64,000 bases of DNA, from NCBI GenBank assembly GCA_002391195.1, contig DGRZ01000011.1:1-64000 (forward strand), written 5' to 3'. The notes beneath the pieces were generated by a model that saw only the letters and a program-made list of their open reading frames with translations, made no database searches and was not told the origin of the DNA. This DNA comes from Fibrobacter sp. UBA4375 (lineage in GTDB: Bacteria; Fibrobacterota; Fibrobacteria; Fibrobacterales; Fibrobacteraceae). This document shows, piece by piece, positions 56,961 through 64,000 of this stretch; position 1 is the stretch's first letter; each line of letters begins with the position of its first letter. The position numbers and the translations under genes are program-made.

Positions 56961-59399
56961 TCAGCCACTTTTCTTCCCAAACCGCCTGGGCTTGAATTCC
57001 CTAGGCGGGAAGTCGAACTTGAGCTTGCCTTTTTCCAGATACAGGTAGGCGTCAAACAGACGGTGGCTCTTGCTGCGGAACCCCTTGATGAGTTCCGTCT
57101 TTTCGCCGGCGAGGAGTTTCTGGATGGCCTCGAAGGGCAGTTCCTTGCCCAGGAGAATCTTAGGCAGTGAGATTCCCGAAGGCAGCTTGTCCACATAACT
57201 TTGGGAAACGTAGCCCGTGAGGGTCTCGAACACGTCGGTTCCGTCGACGGGAGAAGATCCCACCTTCTTGCCGGTGTCGATTTCTTCGGGCTTGTCGTCA
57301 AAGACGAATTCAATCTTGTTCTGGTCGTTGATGATGACCACCGCCGAAAATTCGGAACCCTTCTTGCTGCGGAATCCCGTAAGGGGGCCAATCTTGCGTT
57401 TGGTCAAGAGTTCCACCACTTCTTCGTCGGTAAGGCGCTTTCCGCCAATCATCTTGCGGATGACGATGCCGTCTTCGGTCTTGTAGCGGCTCACGGTCTC
57501 GAAAACCTTCTTGCCGTTTACGGGACTGAACTTGGCTTCGCCTTCGGTGTGTTCTTCCTTGAAACCCTTGATGTTCTTTACCATGGTGCGGGTCATTTCT
57601 ACAATGCCCTTCATGAACTCTTCCCGGGATTCCTTGCCTTTGGAAATCAGATCCATCTTGTATTCCCATTCACCGGTGAGTTCCGGACTGGTGAGGGCGT
57701 CGCAGTTCATGGCCGAAAGCACCTTGATCAGGTCAAAGGCCTTGGCGGTAGGGATCATGTCCTTGCCGTCTCGGACCACGTACTTGTCGCTGACCAGCTT
57801 TTCGATAATGGCTGCGCGGGTGGCGGGGGTGCCGAGACCACGTTCCTTCATGGCGTCCCGCAGTTCGTCGTCTTCCACCAGCTTACCCGCACTTTCCATC
57901 ATGGAAAGGAGCGAACTTTCGGTGTAGTGGGCAGGAGGCTTGGTAAAGTCTTCTTCCGCTTCGATGGAAACGGTCTTCGCCTTGTTGCCGTTCAGTTTGG
58001 GAATGTTGGACTCGTCGTCGCTATCCTTGCCGTAAACCGCCTTGAAACCCGGGTCCACCAGAATCTTGCCTTCGGTAAGGAAGGTTTCGCTCTCGACGGT
58101 GGTAATGCGGGTGGTGTTTAGGTATTTTGCGGGCGGGAAAAATACGGCGATGAACCGCTGGCAAATCATCTGGTAAATCTTCGCTTCTGCTTCGGAAAGG
58201 CTCTTGGGAGCGACTCCGGTGGGGATAATGGCGAAGTGGTCCGAAATTTTCGAGTTGTCAAAGACCTTTGGGGTTCGCTTGACCCAGTTGTTGTCCAGGG
58301 CTTGCTGGGCGAACTTTGCCAGAGGGCCCGTAATCTTACCCAGGGTAGATTTCACAGGAGCAACATAGTCTTCGGGCAGGTGGCGGCTGTCGGTACGGGG
58401 GTAGGTGGTGGCCTTGTGGTGTTCGTACAGGGACTGTGCTATGGAAAGGGTGGTCTTGGCGCTAAAGCCGAAACGGCTGTTGGCCTCGCGCTGCAGCGTG
58501 GTCAGGTCGTAGAGGCCTGCGCATTTCTGCTCGCTTTCGGAGGTGCTTTCTTCGATGGTGCCCGGCTTGCCCTTGCACTTTTCCAGGATGGCCTTGACCG
58601 TTTTTTCGTCAAAGATCTGCTTCTGCTTTTCCTTGCCGTCGGTCTTGAACCATTTGCCCTGGTAGTCGCTTCCGCTGTTGTCGAAATCGGCGGTGACGGT
58701 CCAGAACTTTTGGGGCTTGAACTGCAGGCGTTCTTCTTCGCGCTTGACGATAATGGCGAGGGTGGGGGTCTGCACACGGCCGCAGGGGGTAATCTGGAAC
58801 CCGCCCATGGAACTGTTGTAGGCGGTAAGCCCGCGGCTCCCGTTCATGCCCACCAGCCAGTCGGCCTCGGAGCGGCAAAGGGCGGCGTCCTTCAGGTTTT
58901 CCATGTCCTCGGCGGTGCGCAGGTGCTCAAAGGCTTCCTTGATGGCCGTAGGCGTCATGCTCTGCATCCAGAGGCGCTTTAGGGTCTTGCCCTTGAAGTT
59001 CCCTTTGAGCACGTAGTCCAATATGTAGAAGAAAATCAATTCACCTTCGCGGCCCGCATCGCAGGCGTTGATGATGGTGGTGACATCTTTACGCTTGATG
59101 AGTTTTCCGAGGGCCGTCAGGTGGCTCTTGGTGGTGGGGAGGGCCACCAGGGGGAATTTTTCCGGCAGCATGGGGAGGGTCTTCATGTCCCATGCCTTGT
59201 AGCGTTCGTCAATATCCTTGGGGTCGGCGATGCCTACCAGGTGGCCGATGGCGTGGCTTACGATGGTGGTGTCGCTTTCCCAGTAGGCGGTCTCTTTCTT
59301 GAAATTCTTTGCACCCAGGACTTTTACCAGGTCAGAGGCCACGCTGGGTTTTTCGGCGATAATCAGGGTCTTTTCGGGAGCTTTCGTTTTAGTTGCCAT
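56961..59399 (-). CDS. topB: Type IA DNA topoisomerase III
   Basis: 812 residues. N-terminal TOPRIM domain ('TLIIAEKPSVASDLVKVLG', 'INACDAGREGELIF'), topoisomerase fold with active-site Tyr at about 332 in 'TTYPRTDSRHLPEDY', then 'CGRVQTPTLAIIV' and 'GLGTPATRAAIIEKLV'. The C-terminal ~190 residues hold three related units lacking zinc cysteines ('FSPVNGKKVFETVSRYKTEDG', 'IGPLTGFRSKKGSEFSAVV', 'ELIKGFRSKSHRLFDAYL'), typical of the toprim-cryptic C-terminal repeats. It relaxes and decatenates DNA. The C-terminal layout favours TopB over TopA. Confidence 0.9.
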   Translation of the reverse strand: MATKTKAPEKTLIIAEKPSVASDLVKVLGAKNFKKETAYWESDTTIVSHAIGHLVGIADPKDIDERYKAWDMKTLPMLPEKFPLVALPTTKSHLTALGKLIKRKDVTTIINACDAGREGELIFFYILDYVLKGNFKGKTLKRLWMQSMTPTAIKEAFEHLRTAEDMENLKDAALCRSEADWLVGMNGSRGLTAYNSSMGGFQITPCGRVQTPTLAIIVKREEERLQFKPQKFWTVTADFDNSGSDYQGKWFKTDGKEKQKQIFDEKTVKAILEKCKGKPGTIEESTSESEQKCAGLYDLTTLQREANSRFGFSAKTTLSIAQSLYEHHKATTYPRTDSRHLPEDYVAPVKSTLGKITGPLAKFAQQALDNNWVKRTPKVFDNSKISDHFAIIPTGVAPKSLSEAEAKIYQMICQRFIAVFFPPAKYLNTTRITTVESETFLTEGKILVDPGFKAVYGKDSDDESNIPKLNGNKAKTVSIEAEEDFTKPPAHYTESSLLSMMESAGKLVEDDELRDAMKERGLGTPATRAAIIEKLVSDKYVVRDGKDMIPTAKAFDLIKVLSAMNCDALTSPELTGEWEYKMDLISKGKESREEFMKGIVEMTRTMVKNIKGFKEEHTEGEAKFSPVNGKKVFETVSRYKTEDGIVIRKMIGGKRLTDEEVVELLTKRKIGPLTGFRSKKGSEFSAVVIINDQNKIEFVFDDKPEEIDTGKKVGSSPVDGTDVFETLTGYVSQSYVDKLPSGISLPKILLGKELPFEAIQKLLAGEKTELIKGFRSKSHRLFDAYLYLEKGKLKFDFPPREFKPRRFGKKSG

Positions 59400-59417
59400 G
59401 AGACTTCCGTTCTTAAC

Positions 59418-60554
59418 TTATTTCCATTTGAAACGTCCGAACAGGCCGAACAGCACTGCCAAGACGGTAAAGGGGGCATGGACGATTTCTACGGGAATGC
59501 ACCACTTGAGCAGGTGCTCCTGCCGGAATATCTTGAGCCCACGCAAAATGAGGATCAGGTCGCCCAGGCTTTTTAGGGCGAAGGCGACCAGGGTTGCAAT
59601 TAAAACTTCGGTGCTGAAGGGCGAAAACGCTGCCGTGACGCAGAGCATGGTCAAAAACAGGAACACCATGGAGAGCACGAACACGATTTTCGGGGAGTAG
59701 TAGATGGTCTTGGAGGCCCAGCGCTTGCGCTGCTCCCAGAGTTCCTTTAGGGTCTCCTTGCCGTTGGTGGTCACGAAGGTGGAGGGGGTAATACAGTAAC
59801 GCATGGCGAAGGGCCGGTCGGTGGCCAGCTTTTGCATCAGAAGGTCATCGTCGCCGCTCTGGATCTTGATGACGTTCTCGAACCCGTTTACGCTCTTGAA
59901 AAAGTCCTTCCGGTAGGCCAGGTTGTTGCCCGTGCTGGTGAGAGGCAGGTGCATGGCGAGGCCTGCAGTACCTGCCACCCGGTAAATAAGGGTCTCTACC
60001 GCCTGCATGCAGATGATGAAGGGGGACTTGCCGGGGACGGTGGGAATGTAGGAATGCCCTGCCACCAGTTCGATTCCGGGTTCGAATTCCCGCAAAATGC
60101 CCATGAGCCATTCCCGCTGGACAATGCAGTCGGCGTCCGTAAGGCACAGGATGTCCCCCTCGCAGGCCTCGATCATCTTGCTGATGGCGTGTTTCTTGGG
60201 GCTTACGCCTTCGGGCAGGTCCTTGATGGTCAAAATATGGAGCCGTTCGGGGTGGCGGGCGCGGTATTCCTCCAGAATCTGGGGGGTGTCGTCGGTACTG
60301 CGGTCGTCGGCCACCCAAACGTCCCAGACGCCGGCATAGTCCTGATTAAGGACGGAATCCAGGGTGGCTCGGATCCCAGCGGACTCGTTCCGGGCGGCGA
60401 TGAGGACGCTGACCCTCGGGGGCGGGTTCACGGTGGAACGCCCTTCCCGGACGGTGCCCAGGGCACGGTAAAAACACACCTCTAGCCACAGGTAGAAGAG
60501 GCCGAACAGGGCAAGAAGGGCAATAAGCCCGTATGTGACAACGGTCCAAACCAT
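59418..60554 (-). CDS. Membrane glycosyltransferase, family 2
   Basis: 378 residues. N-terminal membrane segment (about 5-30), then a GT2 catalytic domain: 'RVSVLIAARNESAGIRATLDSVLNQDY', 'VWVADDRSTDDT', DxD 'LTDADC', and 'QRKRW' (QxxRW) at about 268. Two or three hydrophobic segments follow at the C-terminus ('IVFVLSMVFLFLTMLCVT', 'LIATLVAFALKSLGDLILIL'). The layout is that of processive or polyisoprenyl-dependent glycosyltransferases such as those for cell-surface polysaccharides. The substrate cannot be told. It lies 18 bp upstream (5') of the topoisomerase gene on the same strand. Confidence 0.82.
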   Translation of the reverse strand: MVWTVVTYGLIALLALFGLFYLWLEVCFYRALGTVREGRSTVNPPPRVSVLIAARNESAGIRATLDSVLNQDYAGVWDVWVADDRSTDDTPQILEEYRARHPERLHILTIKDLPEGVSPKKHAISKMIEACEGDILCLTDADCIVQREWLMGILREFEPGIELVAGHSYIPTVPGKSPFIICMQAVETLIYRVAGTAGLAMHLPLTSTGNNLAYRKDFFKSVNGFENVIKIQSGDDDLLMQKLATDRPFAMRYCITPSTFVTTNGKETLKELWEQRKRWASKTIYYSPKIVFVLSMVFLFLTMLCVTAAFSPFSTEVLIATLVAFALKSLGDLILILRGLKIFRQEHLLKWCIPVEIVHAPFTVLAVLFGLFGRFKWK

Positions 60555-60592
60555 TTTCGGGGCTAAAATGTAAAAAGGTTTTTTGAAAAATT

Positions 60593-60620
60593 GGTCCGGC
60601 GGGGGCGGTCCGGCGGGGGC
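60593..60620. repeat. 14-bp tandem duplication
   Basis: ggtccggcgggggc occurs twice without interruption. The length is twice the 7-bp period seen elsewhere in the window. Confidence 0.8.
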
Positions 60621-60803
60621 AATTTTGGATACATATATATATGTTAATGTTTATTTGACAAGAAGCAGGAGTTATAAAAGAGGATATGACTTGTTTTTTT
60701 TGAAAAATAGCCCGCTTTTTCAGTAAAATTAAATTTCCACCAAGGTCCCTTTACAGGTTTTCGGATTTATTTATCTTTCGCCTCGGATTTAAAAACGAGT
60801 ATT

Positions 60804-60840
60804 GGCACATGTCCCTTTGGGGAGTGTGCCTTTTTGTTTG
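60804..60840 (+). terminator. Terminator-type hairpin in the leader
   Basis: Outer stem ggcaca/tgtgcc (60804-60809 and 60825-60830) around an inner ccc-ttt-ggg, followed by ttttt. It stands about 60 bp before the start codon of the downstream gene, where it would stop the transcript of that gene unless bypassed. Confidence 0.72.
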
Positions 60841-60851
60841 ATAGTCTTCGT

Positions 60852-60873
60852 GACGGGCTCCTTTCCGTCTTTT
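60852..60873 (+). terminator. Second small hairpin with T-tract
   Basis: gacgg/ccgtc (60852-60856 and 60865-60869), 8-nt loop, then tttt. Weaker than the first; the two could be alternative structures in attenuation or simply a tandem pair. Confidence 0.45.
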
Positions 60874-60901
60874 CCAGATGATTCTCTTTTGGAGGAATCC
60901 T

Positions 60902-62176
60902 ATGAAGAGTAGGATATGGGGCCTTGTGGCCCTTGGAGGAGCCTTGCTCTCCTCGACTGCGTTTGCAGGAACATGCAAGAACCTTGTCTTATACGAAAAC
61001 GGCCAATCCAAGGGCTTTATGGAAGAGTCCACCCGGTCTTTCCCCGAATCTCCTGAATGGTCCACCAACTGGGGCGATTTCGACAACATGAAATCCCCCT
61101 ATATCCGTCTTTCGGGCATGCGGAACTATCGTGGGGACTGGACCGGTTCCCTGATTTTTGACGCCCTGCCCGTCACGGTACAGGGCGGTGCCTTGAAATT
61201 GAAGGTCCGTTCTACCCAGGCGGGAAATTTCGGGGTGTGGCTTTCGGGCGTGGGCGGTAACGGGAAAATCTCGTTCCACACGCTAGAGGCGGGCAAGACC
61301 CAAACCCTGGAAATTCCCGTGTCGGCTTTGCTGGAGGGGTCTACGGTAGAGGTGGACAAGATTGGAATAGGCCTGTTCAACGTTCCTGCCAACCAGTATA
61401 CCACCTTGTTTGTAGACGATGTGGCCTTGACCTGTGTCCAGGAAACCGCTGTTTCGGCGTCAACTGTGGCAGGGGAGGAGGCTCCGGCTGAAATCGAGCC
61501 GTACCCCTTTGTAAATGTAGACCCAGCATCGCCTGTGCGGGAAGGGCTTTTCGAGGACGTGTATGAGCGACCTGTAAAGTCCCGTTATAGCGCTAGCGAA
61601 AAGGAGTCCTTGAAAGCCTCAACCCAGGCGAAGTTCGTGATTCCCGAAGAAAGCCAGATGCGTATTCTGGGATTCAAGGATGCGGAAAGCCTGACCGCCA
61701 AAGATTCTTGGCGTGGGTGGTACAACAGCATGTTCCTAGTAGAAAAGGGTAGCCTCGCTGAAGGCGTAATCCCTAATTCCAAGAGGCTATTTGACGAAGC
61801 TGGCGAGCTTGCCGCCATGAGCGACTACACGGTGTTGCCGTTACTGGTGGCCAACATGGACTATGGGGTGGCCTATTGCGGCGACAGTTCCTGCACCAAG
61901 CGAGAAATCGAAGATTACCGCTTGACCTTGGTAGGGCTTTCGTCTCCGCAGGTTTCAGCGTCCAGGGTTCGCGTTGCCTACGATCCTTATTTCGCAATAG
62001 CTCCCAGCGGAAAGCTTCCCATGCTGGAAATTTGTGCCGAAAACAAGTGCCTGGAACTGAAACCGGGTTCCGACGGCATTCTGGAATTCGGGTCCGCAGG
62101 GCTCCAGAAAATACTTGTGAAGATTCATTCCGATAATCAAACCTTTGAACAAAAGTTATTCGTGGAGGTGAAGTAA
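60902..62176 (+). CDS. Secreted protein with carbohydrate-binding-like N-terminal domain
   Basis: 424 residues from the ATG at 60902, with 'ggagg' about 8 bp upstream. Signal peptide 'MKSRIWGLVALGGALLSSTAFA'. Residues ~25-175 form a jelly-roll-like domain ('GDFDNMKSPYIRLSGMRNYRGDWTGSLIFDAL', 'LKLKVRSTQAGNFGVWLSG', 'IGIGLFNVPANQYTTLFVDDVALTC', quoted in parts), as in galactose-binding-like/CBM or CIA30 folds. The C-terminal ~230 residues are unknown, with cysteine pairs ('YCGDSSCTK', 'ICAENKC'). It might help bind plant polymers at the surface (inference from the genus). Coupled by TAATG to the hydrolase gene. Confidence 0.65.
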   Translation: MKSRIWGLVALGGALLSSTAFAGTCKNLVLYENGQSKGFMEESTRSFPESPEWSTNWGDFDNMKSPYIRLSGMRNYRGDWTGSLIFDALPVTVQGGALKLKVRSTQAGNFGVWLSGVGGNGKISFHTLEAGKTQTLEIPVSALLEGSTVEVDKIGIGLFNVPANQYTTLFVDDVALTCVQETAVSASTVAGEEAPAEIEPYPFVNVDPASPVREGLFEDVYERPVKSRYSASEKESLKASTQAKFVIPEESQMRILGFKDAESLTAKDSWRGWYNSMFLVEKGSLAEGVIPNSKRLFDEAGELAAMSDYTVLPLLVANMDYGVAYCGDSSCTKREIEDYRLTLVGLSSPQVSASRVRVAYDPYFAIAPSGKLPMLEICAENKCLELKPGSDGILEFGSAGLQKILVKIHSDNQTFEQKLFVEVK

Positions 62177-64000
62177 TGAATTGCTTGAAATTGATGTTTG
62201 CCACAGTCCTCTCCCTTGCGGGAGCGCTTTGTGCCAAGACTGTGGATTTGTTTTATGCGGATCAGGGTAATCGGTCATGCCTTTCCAAGAACAGCTTCTT
62301 TTCGAACGATTGTTTTGACAAGATCGGTTCTTCGGTATCTGCAAAAATGCCTCAGGTTCGTCTCCGTTTTATCGATCCGCCGGAACTCGCTTCTGCTCAG
62401 TTCGGTTTTTATCTGGAACGCCCATTCTTTGTCATCGACGGGATACACCTGAGTACCGACGAAAAAAGGACACTTTCCCAGTTGCATCGCGAAACGGAGG
62501 AGTTCGGCATTCCCGAAATACTCAAGTCCCTGGGCTACACGCCAGTGCTTGTTCAGTTTTCGGAAACCGTAATCCGTTCGCTGCAACAGAACAGTGAGTC
62601 TCTTGCAGGCCTTTTGGGTTATCTGAGTGAGAACAGGACAATCCCGTTTCCGAACGGCAAACAGGACGGTTTTGTAATCTTGGGCATTAGCCAGGGCGGG
62701 ATTATCGGACGCTATGGTTCCTATCTGTATGACACCACACGCAACAAGGCGGAAACTGCTCCCGTTCGTTTCTTTGCTTCTTTAGATTCGCCCCATCAGG
62801 GTGCGGTAATGCCCAGGGGCCTGGTGGCTTCCATCGATTTCTGGGCCAACGAGGCGGAAGTCGGTGCGGCAGAGGCCTTTTACGACCTGATTTCTTCTCC
62901 TGGTGCAAGAGACTTGCTCATTTACGATACGGAGGCGGGAAATACAACGTACAAGCCCAGGATGGGTGCCGACAGGTTCCTTTTCGGAGATTACCGCAAG
63001 GCCGCCGAGTATAAGGGGTTCCCTGTGGTGCTTGTGGCCCAGGGACAGCTGAAGGGCAAGGATCCAGCCCATAAGAACAAGTACTATGCTCTGGAACGCC
63101 GGACGGAATTGATGTCCAAGGTGATGGGCCGAGCTACAAGCGTGCTGGCTTACTCAACGACAGAATTGGGAGAATATGCCCGAAATCGCAAATATGAATT
63201 CAATACCGATGTGGACGAAGTCTCGAAGAAGGGCTCAACGGACTTCGATTTTGTCCAGGGGAGTACGTACCCGTTTGCAAAAACCCTTTATGAGTCCCTA
63301 CGGGAAGGCATGGAAGAGGCGATGCCCAAAAATTGGGACAAAAAGGTCAAGGTTGGAGGACTTACAGTTGTAAGCCTTCCTATGAAGTCTTACTGGAACG
63401 ACGACACGCTTTATCAGGCTAGCAGCACCTTTATCCCTACAGTGAGCGCCATGGACCTGAAATGCGATGGAGACCTGGCCATTCGCAAGGGCTGTGCTCA
63501 CAGCCAGGGAACTTCGGGAGTGTCCTTCGAAACACCCGGTTCAAGAAGTTCCGCCAAGGCGATCTATGCCGTGGATCCGACCCACCCGCGCTATGCGGAA
63601 TCTATGAGCGGTAGGCATATCGAGTCTCCGGTAAAGGACGACGGCTCTATTGACAAGAAAGTTCTTGCCGGTATGCAGGTGGATATCTGGCGCGTACTTT
63701 GCGAGGTGGCCAAGGCTGACTATAATCCGGCCACAAGCCAGTTCCGTAACCCTAAATTGGGTGGATTCTTCTCGCCAAATACGTCTTGCATGGATCAGAG
63801 CAAGATACCTGCCGTCATCAAGAACGGCGGGATTCTCCAGAGCAATTCCTTTGGGTATGTGCGTTATGACTACAATACGGCAGCAACAGAACGTTCTAGC
63901 CAGGTCGCATTCGTGCTTCCGGCTGGCTGGAAAAAGGTCATGACGGTTGACAACGGCCTAGATGTTCCCGCATCAAGCATTTTTGAGGTGGAGATAAAAG
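62176..64000 (+). CDS. Secreted alpha/beta-hydrolase (lipase/esterase-like), incomplete at the window end
   Basis: An open frame from the ATG at 62176 (1 bp overlap with the previous stop, 'ggaggtg' 6-12 bp upstream) that runs without a stop to the last base, so at least 608 residues. Signal peptide 'MNCLKLMFATVLSLAGALCA'. 'FVILGISQGGIIGRYGSYLYD' (about residue 170) contains the nucleophile elbow GISQGG, and 'ASLDSPHQGAVMP' follows about 40 residues later as in lipases and PGAP1-like esterases. A catalytic Asp and His cannot be assigned safely. It may be followed by a C-terminal surface-anchoring domain beyond the window. A carbohydrate- or lipid-ester hydrolase at the cell surface is plausible. 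Confidence 0.72.
   Translation, partial: MNCLKLMFATVLSLAGALCAKTVDLFYADQGNRSCLSKNSFFSNDCFDKIGSSVSAKMPQVRLRFIDPPELASAQFGFYLERPFFVIDGIHLSTDEKRTLSQLHRETEEFGIPEILKSLGYTPVLVQFSETVIRSLQQNSESLAGLLGYLSENRTIPFPNGKQDGFVILGISQGGIIGRYGSYLYDTTRNKAETAPVRFFASLDSPHQGAVMPRGLVASIDFWANEAEVGAAEAFYDLISSPGARDLLIYDTEAGNTTYKPRMGADRFLFGDYRKAAEYKGFPVVLVAQGQLKGKDPAHKNKYYALERRTELMSKVMGRATSVLAYSTTELGEYARNRKYEFNTDVDEVSKKGSTDFDFVQGSTYPFAKTLYESLREGMEEAMPKNWDKKVKVGGLTVVSLPMKSYWNDDTLYQASSTFIPTVSAMDLKCDGDLAIRKGCAHSQGTSGVSFETPGSRSSAKAIYAVDPTHPRYAESMSGRHIESPVKDDGSIDKKVLAGMQVDIWRVLCEVAKADYNPATSQFRNPKLGGFFSPNTSCMDQSKIPAVIKNGGILQSNSFGYVRYDYNTAATERSSQVAFVLPAGWKKVMTVDNGLDVPASSIFEVEIK

Larger units (their letters stand above)
60555..60901 (+). 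other. 347-bp leader/gap with two hairpin terminators
   Basis: AT-rich sequence between the divergent glycosyltransferase gene and the surface-protein gene. It contains a 14-bp tandem duplication ggtccggcgggggc (60593-60620), a TTGACA at 60655-60660 without a clear -10 at the right spacing, the hairpin 60804-60835, and a second hairpin gacgg-gctccttt-ccgtc (60852-60869) followed by tttt. The gene's ribosome site 'ggagg' follows about 20 bp later. I see no known riboswitch motif. Confidence 0.6.

Overview
The window looks like a chromosomal segment of a Gram-negative bacterium of the genus Fibrobacter or a close relative. The evidence is a FISUMP-type secreted protein (Fibrobacter succinogenes major paralogous domain, 11305-11973), many lipoproteins whose lipobox cysteine is followed by an Asp/Ser-rich tail, outer-membrane barrels, PEGA-domain proteins and GC-rich codon usage. 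This assignment is inference; no rRNA gene is present to settle it. I see no tRNA, rRNA, CRISPR array, phage or canonical insertion sequence.

Layout. 0-7.2 kb (+): a catalytically degenerate GH57-like protein, a STAS-like membrane protein, a lytic transglycosylase, a TolC-like protein, MlaC, a repeat-filled membrane protein and an RsuA-type pseudouridine synthase. 7.2-12.7 kb: HU, tRNA-dihydrouridine synthase, a B12-binding radical SAM protein, a MORN-repeat protein, the FISUMP protein and DedA. 12.8-20.2 kb (-): a compact six-gene envelope cluster (three lipoproteins, two PEGA proteins, one barrel protein) that I cannot match to a named system. 20.2-28.5 kb: xseB, an OppF-like ATPase, RlmD/TrmA-like methyltransferase, several lipoproteins and a degenerate MetH-like protein. 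28.7-33.6 kb (+): the lipid block yceD-rpmF-plsX / fabD-fabG-acpP / rnc, lacking fabH and fabF. 33.6-41.9 kb: OppA-like lipoprotein, a barrel, a flavoprotein plus ferredoxin pair, a membrane/helical-repeat protein next to a Ser/Thr-kinase-like protein, and a LOG-family protein. 41.9-53.2 kb: SNF2 helicase, Rpn-type PD-(D/E)XK nuclease, PqqD-like protein with ABC exporter and SPOR protein, and a 1374-residue DUF4011/helicase/Vsr-like protein with eroded motifs. 53.3-64 kb: GluQ-type synthetase, DnaQ-like exonuclease, NagZ-like GH3, topoisomerase III, GT2, and a secreted protein followed by a secreted alpha/beta hydrolase that runs off the window.

The most striking non-genic signal is a repeat ecology. 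(i) Arrays of degenerate 7-bp units lie at eleven or more loci. Five intergenic ones have the same architecture: about four heptamers, a 10-15 nt spacer, then about four complementary heptamers, with different unit sequences at different loci. (ii) A palindromic element of the form GGATCC-stem-loop-stem-GATGAC occurs about ten times. (iii) A longer element made of two G/C hairpins occurs complete twice and once as a fragment. All three kinds also sit in frame inside conserved genes (dihydrouridine synthase, RlmD-like methyltransferase, GluQ synthetase, SNF2 helicase, and a 306-residue membrane protein), and one copy of (ii) is nested in a copy of (iii). A second theme is homologues with eroded catalytic motifs (GH57-like, MetH-like, DUF4011-helicase-like), which may have been kept for binding or structural roles.
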